NCBI GenBank assembly: GCA_002364215.1 | Contig: DEXQ01000009.1 | Span: 80,843 to 144,842 of the forward strand | Direction: 5' to 3' | Length of the DNA: 64,000 nucleotides | Source: Aequorivita sp. UBA3180 | GTDB taxonomy: Bacteria > Bacteroidota > Bacteroidia > Flavobacteriales > Flavobacteriaceae | In this document: positions 41,841-50,898 of the stretch, piece after piece | Numbering within the stretch: position 1 is the stretch's first letter | How the letters are laid out: every line of letters starts with the position of its first letter | Position numbers and translations under genes: made by a program | Notes under the pieces: model-generated | Told to the model about the DNA's origin: nothing | What the model saw: only the letters and a program-made list of their open reading frames with translations | Databases searched by the model: none

Positions 41841-42065
41841 TTAACAATTGGAAGTTGCCTCTATTTTGTGGGTGTCTTCTTTACAAGAATCAAATTGATC
41901 TGGGGTCTTTCCACAGAAACCGCACGATTCACCTTCTTTATTTAAAAAAGGGCTTTGGCTGGCACAGGTTCCGGCAAATTTCCCGTCCTTTTTGGCCCAC
42001 AATTTTATGGCAATACCGGCAACGGCAAGTAATAATAAAGCTAATGTGATAAGTAAAAGTTTCAT
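41841..42065 (-). CDS. Small membrane-anchored cysteine-rich protein
   Basis: 74 residues with one N-terminal helix (MKLLLITLALLLLAVAGIAIKLW) and a tail with Cys at GTCASQ, a CGFCG motif, DSC and a terminal Cys. This is a known flavobacterial small protein pattern often labelled 'membrane or secreted protein'. The paired cysteines suggest metal or disulfide binding. Role unknown. Confidence 0.75.
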   Translation of the reverse strand: MKLLLITLALLLLAVAGIAIKLWAKKDGKFAGTCASQSPFLNKEGESCGFCGKTPDQFDSCKEDTHKIEATSNC

Positions 42066-42155
42066 CTCAAATATTTAGGTTGCAAAAATACAATCTTTCT
42101 TTTTGTTCTGCTCAGATTTTAAGTATTTTTAGCCTCAATTTTAAATAATTTAACG

Positions 42156-42782
42156 ATGCTAAAACCTACAAGTTTTTTGATACTTTCCATAATTGTCCTT
42201 CTCAATTTTTCCTGTAAAAATGACACTCAAAATTCAGATAAGATAGAATCTGAAAATGTGGCTGTTGATACTGTGTCAGAACTGCCAAGGAATAGGGCTG
42301 CCAAAAAAGATTTGACACCGCAGGATATTGCGGTTATTAAAAGTGTGATGGCTCGTGTTATGAATGATGGGTATCTAAAAAGATTTGCAAGTTACCTTGT
42401 TACTGCAGAATTGACGGATCTGCTTTCCAATGAAGATGGTCCCTTCACTGTTTTTGGTCCTACCGATGCCGCTATCGAGTCCTTATCTGCTGAAAAGAGG
42501 AAGTTTTATTCAAATCCGGAAAACAAAGCGCAATTGATAGAAATGCTGAAATCGCATATTGTGGTAGGAAATTTCGACAAAACAACTTTGATGCAAACCA
42601 TCGATAAAGGCGGCAAAGCCAAATTGAAAACGTTGGCCGGTATTACTTTAATGGTTACAAAATCTGGTGAAGAACTTATTGTCGCAGATGGAAAAGGTGC
42701 AACAGCAAAAGTGATTAAAGGCAGTGTAGAAGGGTCAAATGGTTCGGTTTACGTTGTGGATGCTTTGCTGAATGCAAATTAA
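42156..42782 (+). CDS. Fasciclin (FAS1) domain lipoprotein
   Basis: 208 residues with a lipoprotein signal (lipobox LNFSC, Cys20) and one FAS1 domain: FTVFGPTDAAIESL, a SHIVVGNFDKTTLM block, and GSNGSVYVVDALLN at the end. FAS1 domains mediate adhesion or polysaccharide contact at the surface. The 3' end overlaps the convergent murB gene by 4 bp. Confidence 0.9.
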   Translation: MLKPTSFLILSIIVLLNFSCKNDTQNSDKIESENVAVDTVSELPRNRAAKKDLTPQDIAVIKSVMARVMNDGYLKRFASYLVTAELTDLLSNEDGPFTVFGPTDAAIESLSAEKRKFYSNPENKAQLIEMLKSHIVVGNFDKTTLMQTIDKGGKAKLKTLAGITLMVTKSGEELIVADGKGATAKVIKGSVEGSNGSVYVVDALLNAN

Positions 42783-43792
42783 AAAACGTTTACTTCCGGT
42801 TCAATAAAGATGCCGGTCATTTCCTTTACCTTTTTTTGGATTTCCATAGCGAGTTGCCAAATTTGCTTTCCGCTCGCGTTGCCATAATTCACAAGAACCA
42901 AGGCTTGGTTTTTATGTATTCCCGCATCACCAAAACGTTGGCCTTTAAAACCAGCTTTTTCGATGAGCCACCCGGCGGGAATCTTAAATTCCGTAGGCGA
43001 AACCTCATAAAAAGGAGCCTCCGGAAAATTTCTTCTAAATTCCTGAAATGTTTCAGCATCAACAACTGGATTTTTGAAAAAACTGCCACTGTTGCCCAAT
43101 ACCTTCGGGTCTGGAAGTTTTGATTGGCGAATAGCGATAACCGCTTCTGAAACGTCTTTAATTGTGGGGGTTTCGATTTTTTTATCGTTCAGGACTTTCT
43201 GAATATCACCGTATGAAATACTGGTTTTGTGGTCTTTTTTTGTCAACCGAAATGTAACGCTGGTAATTATGTATTTTCCTTTCGCTTCATTTTTGAAGAT
43301 GGAATTTCGGTATTCAAAAGCGCATTCATCCTTTGTGAATTCCCGCTCTTGTAAAGTTTCAATTTCAACAGTATTGCAGCTTACAAAAGTATCTTTGAGC
43401 TCCACCCCGTAAGCGCCAATATTTTGAATAGGAGCCGTACCTACATTCCCGGGAATAAGTGAAAGGTTTTCCAAACCGCCAAAATCGTTCGCAATGCAAT
43501 ATTGAACAAATTCGTGCCAGTTTTCCCCAGCCATTACTTTTACAAAAACCTCGGTATCGGTTTCTTTTAGGATTTCAATTCCTTTTAAATTTATGTGAAG
43601 TACAAAAGCATCCAAATCGCCTGTAAGAAGCATATTGCTTCCGCCACCTAAAATGAAAAGATTTTTGGAAGTTTTCTCTGAAAGCGCCTGTTTTAATTCT
43701 TCAATGCTTTCAACCGAAACAAAATAACGGGCGTTGCAATCTATGCCAAATGTATTGTGGTTTTTAAGCGATTTGTTTTCGTCAACCCGCAT
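42779..43792 (-). CDS. murB: UDP-N-acetylenolpyruvoylglucosamine reductase, type I
   Basis: Reduces the enolpyruvyl group to make UDP-MurNAc in peptidoglycan synthesis. The 337-residue FAD protein has LGGGSNMLLTGD, the NVGTAPIQNIGAYGVELKD block, the YRNSIFKNE tyrosine loop typical of type I, and the catalytic serine in LGNSGSFFKNP. It overlaps the upstream aminotransferase gene by 1 bp, so they are translationally coupled. Confidence 0.96.
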   Translation of the reverse strand: MRVDENKSLKNHNTFGIDCNARYFVSVESIEELKQALSEKTSKNLFILGGGSNMLLTGDLDAFVLHINLKGIEILKETDTEVFVKVMAGENWHEFVQYCIANDFGGLENLSLIPGNVGTAPIQNIGAYGVELKDTFVSCNTVEIETLQEREFTKDECAFEYRNSIFKNEAKGKYIITSVTFRLTKKDHKTSISYGDIQKVLNDKKIETPTIKDVSEAVIAIRQSKLPDPKVLGNSGSFFKNPVVDAETFQEFRRNFPEAPFYEVSPTEFKIPAGWLIEKAGFKGQRFGDAGIHKNQALVLVNYGNASGKQIWQLAMEIQKKVKEMTGIFIEPEVNVF

Positions 43793-44982
43793 TAATCCTT
43801 ATATTTTTGAAGCGCAATTTTTAGAATTTCAACCGCTCTAATAAGGCTTTCCTTTTTCAAAACATACGCAATTCGTACTTGATTGAGACCAACTCCGGGA
43901 CTGGAATAGAAGCCTGCGGCAGGAGCTACCATAATGGTTTCGCCGTTATCATCAAATTCTTCCAAAAGCCATTGTGCAAAGGCATCACTGTTTTTTACAG
44001 GTAGTTGAACAATGCAATAAAAAGCTCCTTTCGGCTCGCCCACTTGCACGCCCGGAATGGCTTTTAGTGCGGCAACCAATGTATTTCTTCTATCTTGATA
44101 TTCGGAAATTACTTCGTCAAAATAACTTTGGGGAGTCTGCAAAGCAGCCTCACTTGCAATTTGTGCAAAAGTTGGAGGGCTTAATCGGGCCTGTGCAAAT
44201 TTTAAAGCTGTTGCAATAACTTGTTTGTTTTTTGAAACCAAACAACCAATGCGTGCCCCGCACATACTGTATCTTTTTGAAACCGAATCGATGATGATTC
44301 CGTTTTCGGCCAAGCTATCTTCTTCAAGAATTGAATAATGTTTGTAGCCGTCATAGGTAAACTCGCGATACACTTCATCTGCAACCAAGAATAAATCATG
44401 TTTTTTTACAATTTTGGCCAAGGTCTGTATTTCTTCTTTAGAATAGAGGTACCCTGTAGGATTTCCGGGGTTGCAGATAAGGATAGCCTTGGTTTTTGGA
44501 GTAATAAGTTTTTCAAATTCTGAAATTGGAGGCAATGCAAAATTGTCTTCAATCTTTGAAATAACGGGCACGATTTTTACGTCAGATGCTGTTGCAAAAC
44601 CGTTGTAATTCGCGTAAAAGGGTTCAGGAATAATTATTTCATCTCCCGCATCGGCAATGCTGCCCATTGCAAATAACAGTGCTTCACTACCGCCGGTCGT
44701 GACTATAATGTCATTTGCCTCAACTGGGATGTTGTTCTTTTTGTAATAATTAGCAATTTTTTCACGGTATTCCTGTGAACCTTCAGAGCGGGTATAAGCA
44801 AGAATTTCCAAATGGTGGTGCGCCACAGCATCCATAGCAATCTCAGGCGATTTTATATCGGGCTGGCCTATGTTAAGGTGGTAAACGGTTTTGTTTGCTT
44901 TATAGGCTTTTTCGGCGTAGGGAACCAGCTTTCTAATAGGTGATTCCGGCATGTTTTTCCCTTTGTGTGAAACTGTCGGCAT
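43792..44982 (-). CDS. PLP-dependent aminotransferase, class I/II
   Basis: 396 residues of the aspartate/aromatic aminotransferase fold. TTGGSEALLFA (PLP-phosphate), NPGNPTGYLYSKEE, VADEVYREFTYDG, the PLP lysine in SVSKRYSMCGARIGCL and the substrate Arg in VRIAYVL are present. Typical of Bacteroidota AspC-like enzymes of broad specificity. Coupled to murB by a 1-bp overlap. Confidence 0.93.
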   Translation of the reverse strand: MPTVSHKGKNMPESPIRKLVPYAEKAYKANKTVYHLNIGQPDIKSPEIAMDAVAHHHLEILAYTRSEGSQEYREKIANYYKKNNIPVEANDIIVTTGGSEALLFAMGSIADAGDEIIIPEPFYANYNGFATASDVKIVPVISKIEDNFALPPISEFEKLITPKTKAILICNPGNPTGYLYSKEEIQTLAKIVKKHDLFLVADEVYREFTYDGYKHYSILEEDSLAENGIIIDSVSKRYSMCGARIGCLVSKNKQVIATALKFAQARLSPPTFAQIASEAALQTPQSYFDEVISEYQDRRNTLVAALKAIPGVQVGEPKGAFYCIVQLPVKNSDAFAQWLLEEFDDNGETIMVAPAAGFYSSPGVGLNQVRIAYVLKKESLIRAVEILKIALQKYKD

Positions 44983-45096
44983 AGTGAATTTGTTTATGGC
45001 AAAGTTGCAAAATATATTTTATAAAATCACTCTGCCCGAAACAACATTCGGCTTTTTTTTATATCTTCAAGTGTTTTCAAAGAAACTATTAAAATT

Positions 45097-46425
45097 TTGC
45101 ATAAAGCCTTTGTATTTCTCTTCTTTTTTTGTTTTTCAGCTGTTTTGGGGGCGCAAACAGGGTTTTTTCTTCAGTCAGATAAAAAGAGGGATAAAATACC
45201 TTTTAAGCTTGTAAACAATCTACCGATTATTCAAATAGAAATCAACGGTACCCCACTTTCATTTATTCTGGATACTGGGGTGAAATCTACTATTTTATTT
45301 AGTTTAGAAGAAGCAGACAGTCTCCAGCTCCGAAATACCACTCCGGTTATGCTCCAGGGCCTTGGTGCGGGAGGGGCGGTAGAGGCTTTAAGAAGTTTGA
45401 ACAATAAAGTAAAAGTGGGTAGTGCCATAGATAACGACCATGACCTTTACATAATTTTTGACAGTACACTTAACTTTTCGCCCCGAATGGGCATACCGGT
45501 TCACGGTATTTTGGGAAATGAATTTTTTCAGAATTTTATTGTGAAAATCAATTATGCGGCGGAAGTTATAACTGTATATAATCCCAAGAAATACAGTTTA
45601 AAGCCGTGCAAAAAATGTGAGGATTTGCCATTAAACTTTGTAGGAGGTAAACCTTATATCTCTCTACAAGTTGAAACTAAAAACGCTATGGAAGAAGTAA
45701 CGCTTTTGGTAGATTCTGGATCCAGCGATGTAATGTGGCTTTTTGACAAGGCCGATTTCATCAAAGAGTCTCCTCCAAATTATTTTAAGGATTTTTTGGG
45801 CTTAGGGCTGAGTGGCAATATTTTCGGAAAACGCACGAGAATTCCAAGGCTATCTGTGGGCAGTTTTAATTTAAATGAAGTTAACACATCTTTTCCTGAA
45901 GAGGAGGCAATTCTCAAAGCACGCAATTATGAAGAACGCGACGGTAGCGTTGGGGGAGGGTTTTTAAGTAGGTTTACGGTTACATTTGATTATACAAATA
46001 AGATAGTTCGCTTTAAAAAAAACCGAAAATTTAAAGAACCTTTTAATTATAATATGAGTGGTATTACTTTGGAACACGAAGGTCTTGAACTTGTAAAGGA
46101 AGAGCGACAGGCAAGTGTGAATACCAATAGGATGAACCAAAATGAAAGCCTTACCGTCAATAGCATTTCCATTACAACTGAGGTGCATTTTTCCTTAGTT
46201 CCAAAATATGTTGTGGCTGATGTTCGCGAAGGTTCGCCTGCTGCGATTGCAGGCGTTATAAAAGGGGATGAGGTTTTAACTATAAACGGTAAGCCTTGCT
46301 ATCAGTATAAACTTTATGAATTGATTGAGATGTTTTCTTCAGATGAAGGCAAAAAAATTTCGCTAGAAATTAAAAGAGGCGATTATATAAACAAATTCAA
46401 GTTCAATCTGAAAAGTGTATTCTAA
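45097..46425 (+). CDS. Retropepsin-like aspartic protease with two lobes and a PDZ domain
   Basis: 442 residues with a signal peptide ending VLGAQ. The first aspartic motif is ILDTGVKSTILF (about residue 58), the second LLVDSGSSDVMWLF (about residue 207), giving both active-site halves in one chain. A C-terminal PDZ domain (VADVREGSPAAIAGVIKGDEVLTINGK, about 372-400) follows. The start is TTG 45097, as no ATG lies upstream in frame and the TTG starts a good signal peptide. The protein should act in the periplasm. Substrate unknown. Ended by a bidirectional terminator. Confidence 0.9.
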   Translation: MHKAFVFLFFFCFSAVLGAQTGFFLQSDKKRDKIPFKLVNNLPIIQIEINGTPLSFILDTGVKSTILFSLEEADSLQLRNTTPVMLQGLGAGGAVEALRSLNNKVKVGSAIDNDHDLYIIFDSTLNFSPRMGIPVHGILGNEFFQNFIVKINYAAEVITVYNPKKYSLKPCKKCEDLPLNFVGGKPYISLQVETKNAMEEVTLLVDSGSSDVMWLFDKADFIKESPPNYFKDFLGLGLSGNIFGKRTRIPRLSVGSFNLNEVNTSFPEEEAILKARNYEERDGSVGGGFLSRFTVTFDYTNKIVRFKKNRKFKEPFNYNMSGITLEHEGLELVKEERQASVNTNRMNQNESLTVNSISITTEVHFSLVPKYVVADVREGSPAAIAGVIKGDEVLTINGKPCYQYKLYELIEMFSSDEGKKISLEIKRGDYINKFKFNLKSVF

Positions 46426-46429
46426 AAAA

Positions 46430-46466
46430 AAAGTCCGGTTGAATTTTTACTTCAACCGGACTTTTT
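46430..46466. terminator. Bidirectional terminator between the aspartic protease and DUF1573 genes
   Basis: A perfect 14-bp stem AAAGTCCGGTTGAA / TTCAACCGGACTTT with a 7-base loop and flanking A- and T-runs. It serves the convergent genes. Confidence 0.93.
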
Positions 46467-46483
46467 ATTAATTGTAATTTTTT

Positions 46484-46879
46484 TTAGCTTTTTTCTAGAA
46501 CGCTTGTTGAGTCGCTCATTACTTCGCCTTTTATTTTTAAGGCTACCATTGGTTCGCTGGCATTGGAATAAACTGTAACCGTTTTTCTGATTGGGCCAAC
46601 ACGGTTAGTGTCATATTTAACCTCAATGGTGCTACTTGCCCCTGGGGCGATAGGACCATTAGGTTTTTTTGGAACAGTACAGCCACAGCTGGACTTTACA
46701 TCACTAATAATAAGCGGGGCATCGCCAGTGTTAGTGAACTCAAATACGCGAACGCCGTCACTGCCTTTGGCGATAGTACCGTAATCCACAGTATCTTCCT
46801 TGAAACTGATTTTTGCTTGCTGTGCCTGGGCGGTAAAACCGATAAGGGCAACAAGAGCCATAAGAGCTAATTTTTTCAT
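46484..46879 (-). CDS. DUF1573 domain protein, exported
   Basis: 131 residues with a signal peptide (ALIGFTAQAQ) and one DUF1573 beta-sandwich: FEFTNTGDAPLIISDVKSSCGCTVPKKPNGPIAPGASSTIEV. The SCGCT motif is the family signature. Common in Bacteroidota periplasm or outer membrane; no enzymatic role known. Single gene, convergent with the aspartic protease gene. Confidence 0.9.
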   Translation of the reverse strand: MKKLALMALVALIGFTAQAQQAKISFKEDTVDYGTIAKGSDGVRVFEFTNTGDAPLIISDVKSSCGCTVPKKPNGPIAPGASSTIEVKYDTNRVGPIRKTVTVYSNASEPMVALKIKGEVMSDSTSVLEKS

Positions 46880-46969
46880 GATTTTATGTTTTTAATGATT
46901 GCTAAAGTATATAACTTTTGAACAACAAGCAAAATAACTTATTCACTTTTATTATCCTTTAGATATAAT

Positions 46970-46977
46970 TACTTTTG
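46970..46977 (+). promoter_or_regulatory. Bacteroidota -7 box (TACTTTTG) for valS
   Basis: TACTTTTG matches TAnnTTTG and lies 30 bases before ATG 47008. It overlaps an in-frame TTG at 46975, supporting ATG 47008 as the true start. Confidence 0.55.
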
Positions 46978-47007
46978 CAACTCATTACACAAATACCAGA
47001 CCAAAGT

Positions 47008-49638
47008 ATGGCTTTAGAGGCAAAATACAATGCAAAACAGACTGAAAACAAATGGTATAGCTACTGGATGGAGAATAAATATTTCCATTCTGAGGTGGAC
47101 GAAAGAACGCCATACACCATCGTCATCCCGCCACCAAATGTTACAGGTGTACTTCATATGGGCCACATGCTCAATAATACCCTGCAGGATGTTTTGATTC
47201 GCCGTGCCCGTTTGCAGGGCTTTAATGCTTGCTGGGTACCGGGCACGGACCACGCTTCTATTGCTACCGAGGCAAAAGTTGTAGCCAAATTAAAAACCGA
47301 AGGCATTGACAAAGCAAACCTTTCCCGCGAGGAATTTTTGGAACACGCTTGGGAATGGACCCACAAGCACGGTGGGATTATTTTAGAGCAGTTGAAGAAA
47401 CTCGGCGCCTCCTGCGATTGGGAACGAACCAAGTTTACCATGGATGAAGATATGTCAGCTTCGGTGATAAAGGTATTCGTTGATCTGTACCGAAAAGGAA
47501 ACATTTACCGCGGCTACCGAATGGTAAATTGGGACCCACAGGCAAAGACCACCCTTTCTGACGAAGAAGTTATTTACGAAGAAAAACAAGGCAATCTCTA
47601 TTACTTAAACTATAAAATTGAAGGTAGCGATGAAACTTTAACCATTGCCACCACGCGACCGGAAACCATTTTGGGTGACACCGCCATCTGCATAAATCCA
47701 AATGACGAGCGTTTTGCGCACCTTCGTGGCAAAAAAGCCATCGTTCCAGTTTGCGACCGTGTAATTCCAATCATTGAAGACGAATATGTTGATGTGGAAT
47801 TCGGAACAGGGTGTCTAAAAGTTACACCTGCCCACGATGAGAATGACAAAATGCTTGGCGATAAGCACAACCTTGAAATTGTAGATATCCTGAATGACGA
47901 TGGAACGTTAAACAGTTTTGGCCTTCATTACGAGGGGAAAGACCGTTTTGTGGTTCGAAAGGAAATTGTAAAGGAACTTGAAGCAATGGGCGTGGTTTCA
48001 AAAATTGAAACACATATGCACAAGGTTGGAACCAGTGAAAGAACCGGCGCTGTGATAGAACCAAAACTGAGCGATCAGTGGTTTCTTAAGATGAAGGAAC
48101 TTGCGCAACCTGCCTTGGATGCCGTGCTTGAAAAAGACGTAAACTTAGTTCCCGAAAAGTTCGTTAACACTTATCGTCACTGGATGGAAAACGTTCGCGA
48201 TTGGAACATATCGCGCCAATTGTGGTGGGGACAGCAGATTCCTGCCTATTTCTATGGCGACGGGAAAGAGGATTTTGTAGTTGCTGAAAATATTGAAGAA
48301 GCCCTAATACTCGCAAAGGAGAAAACTGACAACCCAAAACTGACAACTGAAAACCTAAAACAGGATCCTGATGCACTGGACACTTGGTTTTCTTCTTGGC
48401 TTTGGCCTATCAGTGTTTTTAACGGAATCTTAGAGCCGGATAACAAAGAAATAAACTACTATTATCCAACCAACGACCTCGTAACCGCGCCCGAAATTCT
48501 TTTCTTTTGGGTAGCCAGAATGATCATTGCAGGTTATGAATACAGAAACGAAAAGCCATTCACAAATGTGTACCTAACAGGAATTGTTCGTGACAAGCAG
48601 CGAAGAAAGATGAGTAAATCCTTAGGCAATTCCCCAGATCCTATAGATTTGATGGATACCTACGGAGCCGACGGCGTACGCGTGGGGATGCTTTTGAGCT
48701 CACCAGCGGGGAACGATTTAATGTTTGACGAAGACCTTTGCAAACAGGGAAGTGCCTTTGTAAACAAAATCTGGAATGCATATCGTTTGATTGATGGCTG
48801 GGAAGTTGATTTGGAAAAGGATCAATCCCAAAGCGATATCATAGCCCTAAAATGGTACTGCAGCAAATTCCAAAAAACGCTTACCGAAATTGAAGATTAC
48901 TACAACAAATACCGAATCAGCGATGCGTTGATGGCAACCTACAAATTGGTTTGGGACGATTTCTGTTCATGGCTTTTGGAAATGGTAAAACCACCTTTCG
49001 GCGAAAAGATTTCAGAAAAAACCTATTTGGAAGTAATTTCCGTTTTGGAGGATAATTTGAAGATATTACACCCTTTCGTACCATTCATTTCAGAAGAAAT
49101 ATGGCAGCACATTACCCAGCGCGACACTTCCGAAGCACTGATAATTGCTGAATGGCCAAAACAGCAAGCTTTTGACGAAAAAATAATTAAAGATTTCGAA
49201 TTTGCATCTGAAGTGATCTCCGGAATTAGAACCATTCGCAAAGAGAAGAATATTTCCTTTAAAGATACAATCAAGCTTTCGGTTCTTAATAATGACATTG
49301 CCTCAAATGAGTTTGATGCTGTAATTGCAAAACTGGGGAACATTTCAGAATTAAATTACATTTCAGAAAAACTGGAGGGAGCGCTCACTTTCCGCGTAAA
49401 GAGCAACGAATACTTCATCCCAATCTCGGGTGCTATAAACGTGGAGGAAGAGATAGCAAAGCTTTCCGAAGAATTGAAATACACAGAAGGTTTCCTAAAA
49501 AGTGTGCAAGGCAAACTGAAGAACGAACGTTTTGTGAGCGGCGCTCCGGAACAAGTGGTTGCTTTGGAAAGACAAAAAGAAGCAGATGCGCTTGCAAAGA
49601 TTGAAACTTTAAAAACCAGTTTGGCGGGACTGAAATAA
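47008..49638 (+). CDS. valS: Valine--tRNA ligase
   Basis: Charges tRNA-Val. ATG 47008 gives 876 residues starting MALEAKYNAKQTENKWYSYW. The class I signatures are PPPNVTGVLHMGHML (HIGH) and RKMSKSLGNSPDP (KMSKS). The editing domain has TTRPETILGDTAICINP, and the C-terminal tRNA-binding coiled coil begins near INVEEEIAKLSEELKY. Length is normal. Alternative upstream TTG start is unlikely. Standalone gene with its own -7 box. Confidence 0.97.
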   Translation: MALEAKYNAKQTENKWYSYWMENKYFHSEVDERTPYTIVIPPPNVTGVLHMGHMLNNTLQDVLIRRARLQGFNACWVPGTDHASIATEAKVVAKLKTEGIDKANLSREEFLEHAWEWTHKHGGIILEQLKKLGASCDWERTKFTMDEDMSASVIKVFVDLYRKGNIYRGYRMVNWDPQAKTTLSDEEVIYEEKQGNLYYLNYKIEGSDETLTIATTRPETILGDTAICINPNDERFAHLRGKKAIVPVCDRVIPIIEDEYVDVEFGTGCLKVTPAHDENDKMLGDKHNLEIVDILNDDGTLNSFGLHYEGKDRFVVRKEIVKELEAMGVVSKIETHMHKVGTSERTGAVIEPKLSDQWFLKMKELAQPALDAVLEKDVNLVPEKFVNTYRHWMENVRDWNISRQLWWGQQIPAYFYGDGKEDFVVAENIEEALILAKEKTDNPKLTTENLKQDPDALDTWFSSWLWPISVFNGILEPDNKEINYYYPTNDLVTAPEILFFWVARMIIAGYEYRNEKPFTNVYLTGIVRDKQRRKMSKSLGNSPDPIDLMDTYGADGVRVGMLLSSPAGNDLMFDEDLCKQGSAFVNKIWNAYRLIDGWEVDLEKDQSQSDIIALKWYCSKFQKTLTEIEDYYNKYRISDALMATYKLVWDDFCSWLLEMVKPPFGEKISEKTYLEVISVLEDNLKILHPFVPFISEEIWQHITQRDTSEALIIAEWPKQQAFDEKIIKDFEFASEVISGIRTIRKEKNISFKDTIKLSVLNNDIASNEFDAVIAKLGNISELNYISEKLEGALTFRVKSNEYFIPISGAINVEEEIAKLSEELKYTEGFLKSVQGKLKNERFVSGAPEQVVALERQKEADALAKIETLKTSLAGLK

Positions 49639-49738
49639 AATTTAAACACGTTAAAATCTCTTAATTTATTTTAAATCGAGGTTAATTTGTTCATTTTCAA
49701 TAGCATTTGACTTTAACTTGCTTCAAAACAAAATAATC

Positions 49739-49981
49739 ATGGATCAAGCAAAGTTTGAACAAATGCAAGGGATGCTTCACAAACTGGAAGACATCAAGAA
49801 CAGCCAAAAAAGTATTATTGACAAAATTAACCACGTGATTACTGATCTTTTTCAGCACTCGGATAAAGACCTTGAAAAGGCGATGGAGGGTGCACATGAG
49901 CGTGCTTCAGAAAACGTGGATAAAATCCGCGAAGCAATAGAGGAGTACGAAATAAAATTCAATAAGGCACAGCAAGCCTAA
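49739..49981 (+). CDS. Small helical protein of unknown function
   Basis: 80 residues from ATG 49739 (MDQAKFEQMQGM). It is predicted to be almost wholly helical with heptad-like charge patterns (LHKLEDIKNSQKSIIDKINHVITDLFQ and ENVDKIREAIEEYEIKFNKA). No signal or membrane segment. It lies 100 bp after valS and converges with the ACBP gene, stop to stop with no gap. I do not recognise the family. Confidence 0.65.
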   Translation: MDQAKFEQMQGMLHKLEDIKNSQKSIIDKINHVITDLFQHSDKDLEKAMEGAHERASENVDKIREAIEEYEIKFNKAQQA

Positions 49982-50248
49982 TTACTTTCTGTACAAAAAG
50001 TATTGATTTACGGCTTCAATGTAAAGTTGTTTGGCCTCATCTTCAGTAAGGCCTCGCGTTTGGAAAAGTGCATTGGTCTTAAATGCCGAGATATGGGGCT
50101 TGCCACCACTGGGAGTATCGGCATCATTCGTTGCGCGCTTATAGTATGCATACAGGCGCAATAAAACATCTGCCGGAAATGGATCCGTGTGTTCATTTAT
50201 GCTCTTCACGGCATTCTTAAAGGCTATGTCAAGCTCTTCTGAGGTCAT
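49982..50248 (-). CDS. Acyl-CoA-binding protein (ACBP)
   Basis: 88 residues of the four-helix ACBP fold. LDIAFKNAVKSI at the N-terminus, LLRLYAYYKRATNDADTP (the Y..YK.AT..D signature, about residues 31-48) and the C-terminal LYIEAVNQYF helix are present. ACBPs hold long-chain acyl-CoA in the cytosol and are mainly eukaryotic, though scattered in bacteria. It overlaps psd by 1 bp at the end of a phospholipid-synthesis operon, which fits a role in acyl-CoA supply. Confidence 0.92.
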   Translation of the reverse strand: MTSEELDIAFKNAVKSINEHTDPFPADVLLRLYAYYKRATNDADTPSGGKPHISAFKTNALFQTRGLTEDEAKQLYIEAVNQYFLYRK

Positions 50249-50898
50249 TATTTCTCTGCGATTATTGAAATTCCGCCTTTTACTTTTTGGTCAAGGGTTA
50301 CCTTTATTTTTGCGTCAAGTGGAAGAAATATATCTACACGCGAGCCAAATTTTATAAAACCACTGTCTGAAGCTTGCTCCACTTCTTGGTTTATTTCGGC
50401 ATAGTTTACAATTCGTTTGGCCATTGCTCCGGCAATTTGACGGAACAAAACATCTCCAAAAACATCATTATTTACCACAACAGTAGTACGTTCGTTTTCT
50501 TCGGAAGATTTAGGATGCCACGCCACTAAAAATTTTCCTGGATGGTATTTGCTGTAAACCACTTTTCCGCCAATGGGATACCGAGTTACATGAACGTTTA
50601 TAGGGCTCATAAAAACAGATACCTGCAATCTTTTATCGTTGAAATATTCCTTTTCAAAAACCTCTTCTATTACAACAACTTTTCCATCTACGGATGAAAG
50701 TACTTGTTGTGGGTTCACCAAAAAGTTCCGCTTTGGATTTCTGAAAAACTGTAACACCAAGAGCAAAAGAATAATTAGCGATATGATAATTCCACCGCGA
50801 ATAGTTGGATTACCCACAAAAACATTTGCCAAAAGGCTAAGCCCGATAACAATTACCAGTGCTATAAATATAATTTTGAAACCTTCTTTATGAAACAT
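50248..50898 (-). CDS. psd: Phosphatidylserine decarboxylase, short form
   Basis: Makes phosphatidylethanolamine. From ATG 50898 it is about 216 residues, with two N-terminal membrane helices, SSVDGKVVVIEEV, FMSPINVHVTRYPIGG, YHPGKFLVAWHPKSSEENER, and near the C-terminus the self-cleavage motif GFIKFGSRVD (Gly-Ser in place of LGST), giving the pyruvoyl group. TTG 50904 is another in-frame start but less likely. Overlaps cdsA and ACBP genes by a few bases. Confidence 0.94.
   Translation of the reverse strand: MFHKEGFKIIFIALVIVIGLSLLANVFVGNPTIRGGIIISLIILLLLVLQFFRNPKRNFLVNPQQVLSSVDGKVVVIEEVFEKEYFNDKRLQVSVFMSPINVHVTRYPIGGKVVYSKYHPGKFLVAWHPKSSEENERTTVVVNNDVFGDVLFRQIAGAMAKRIVNYAEINQEVEQASDSGFIKFGSRVDIFLPLDAKIKVTLDQKVKGGISIIAEK

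Noticed and set aside
48300..48365. Possible repeat insertion in valS (AAACTGACAACCC, AAACTGACAACTG)
   Set aside because: The segment codes for the normal linker before the conserved DALDTWFSSWLWP block and the length fits other ValRS proteins.
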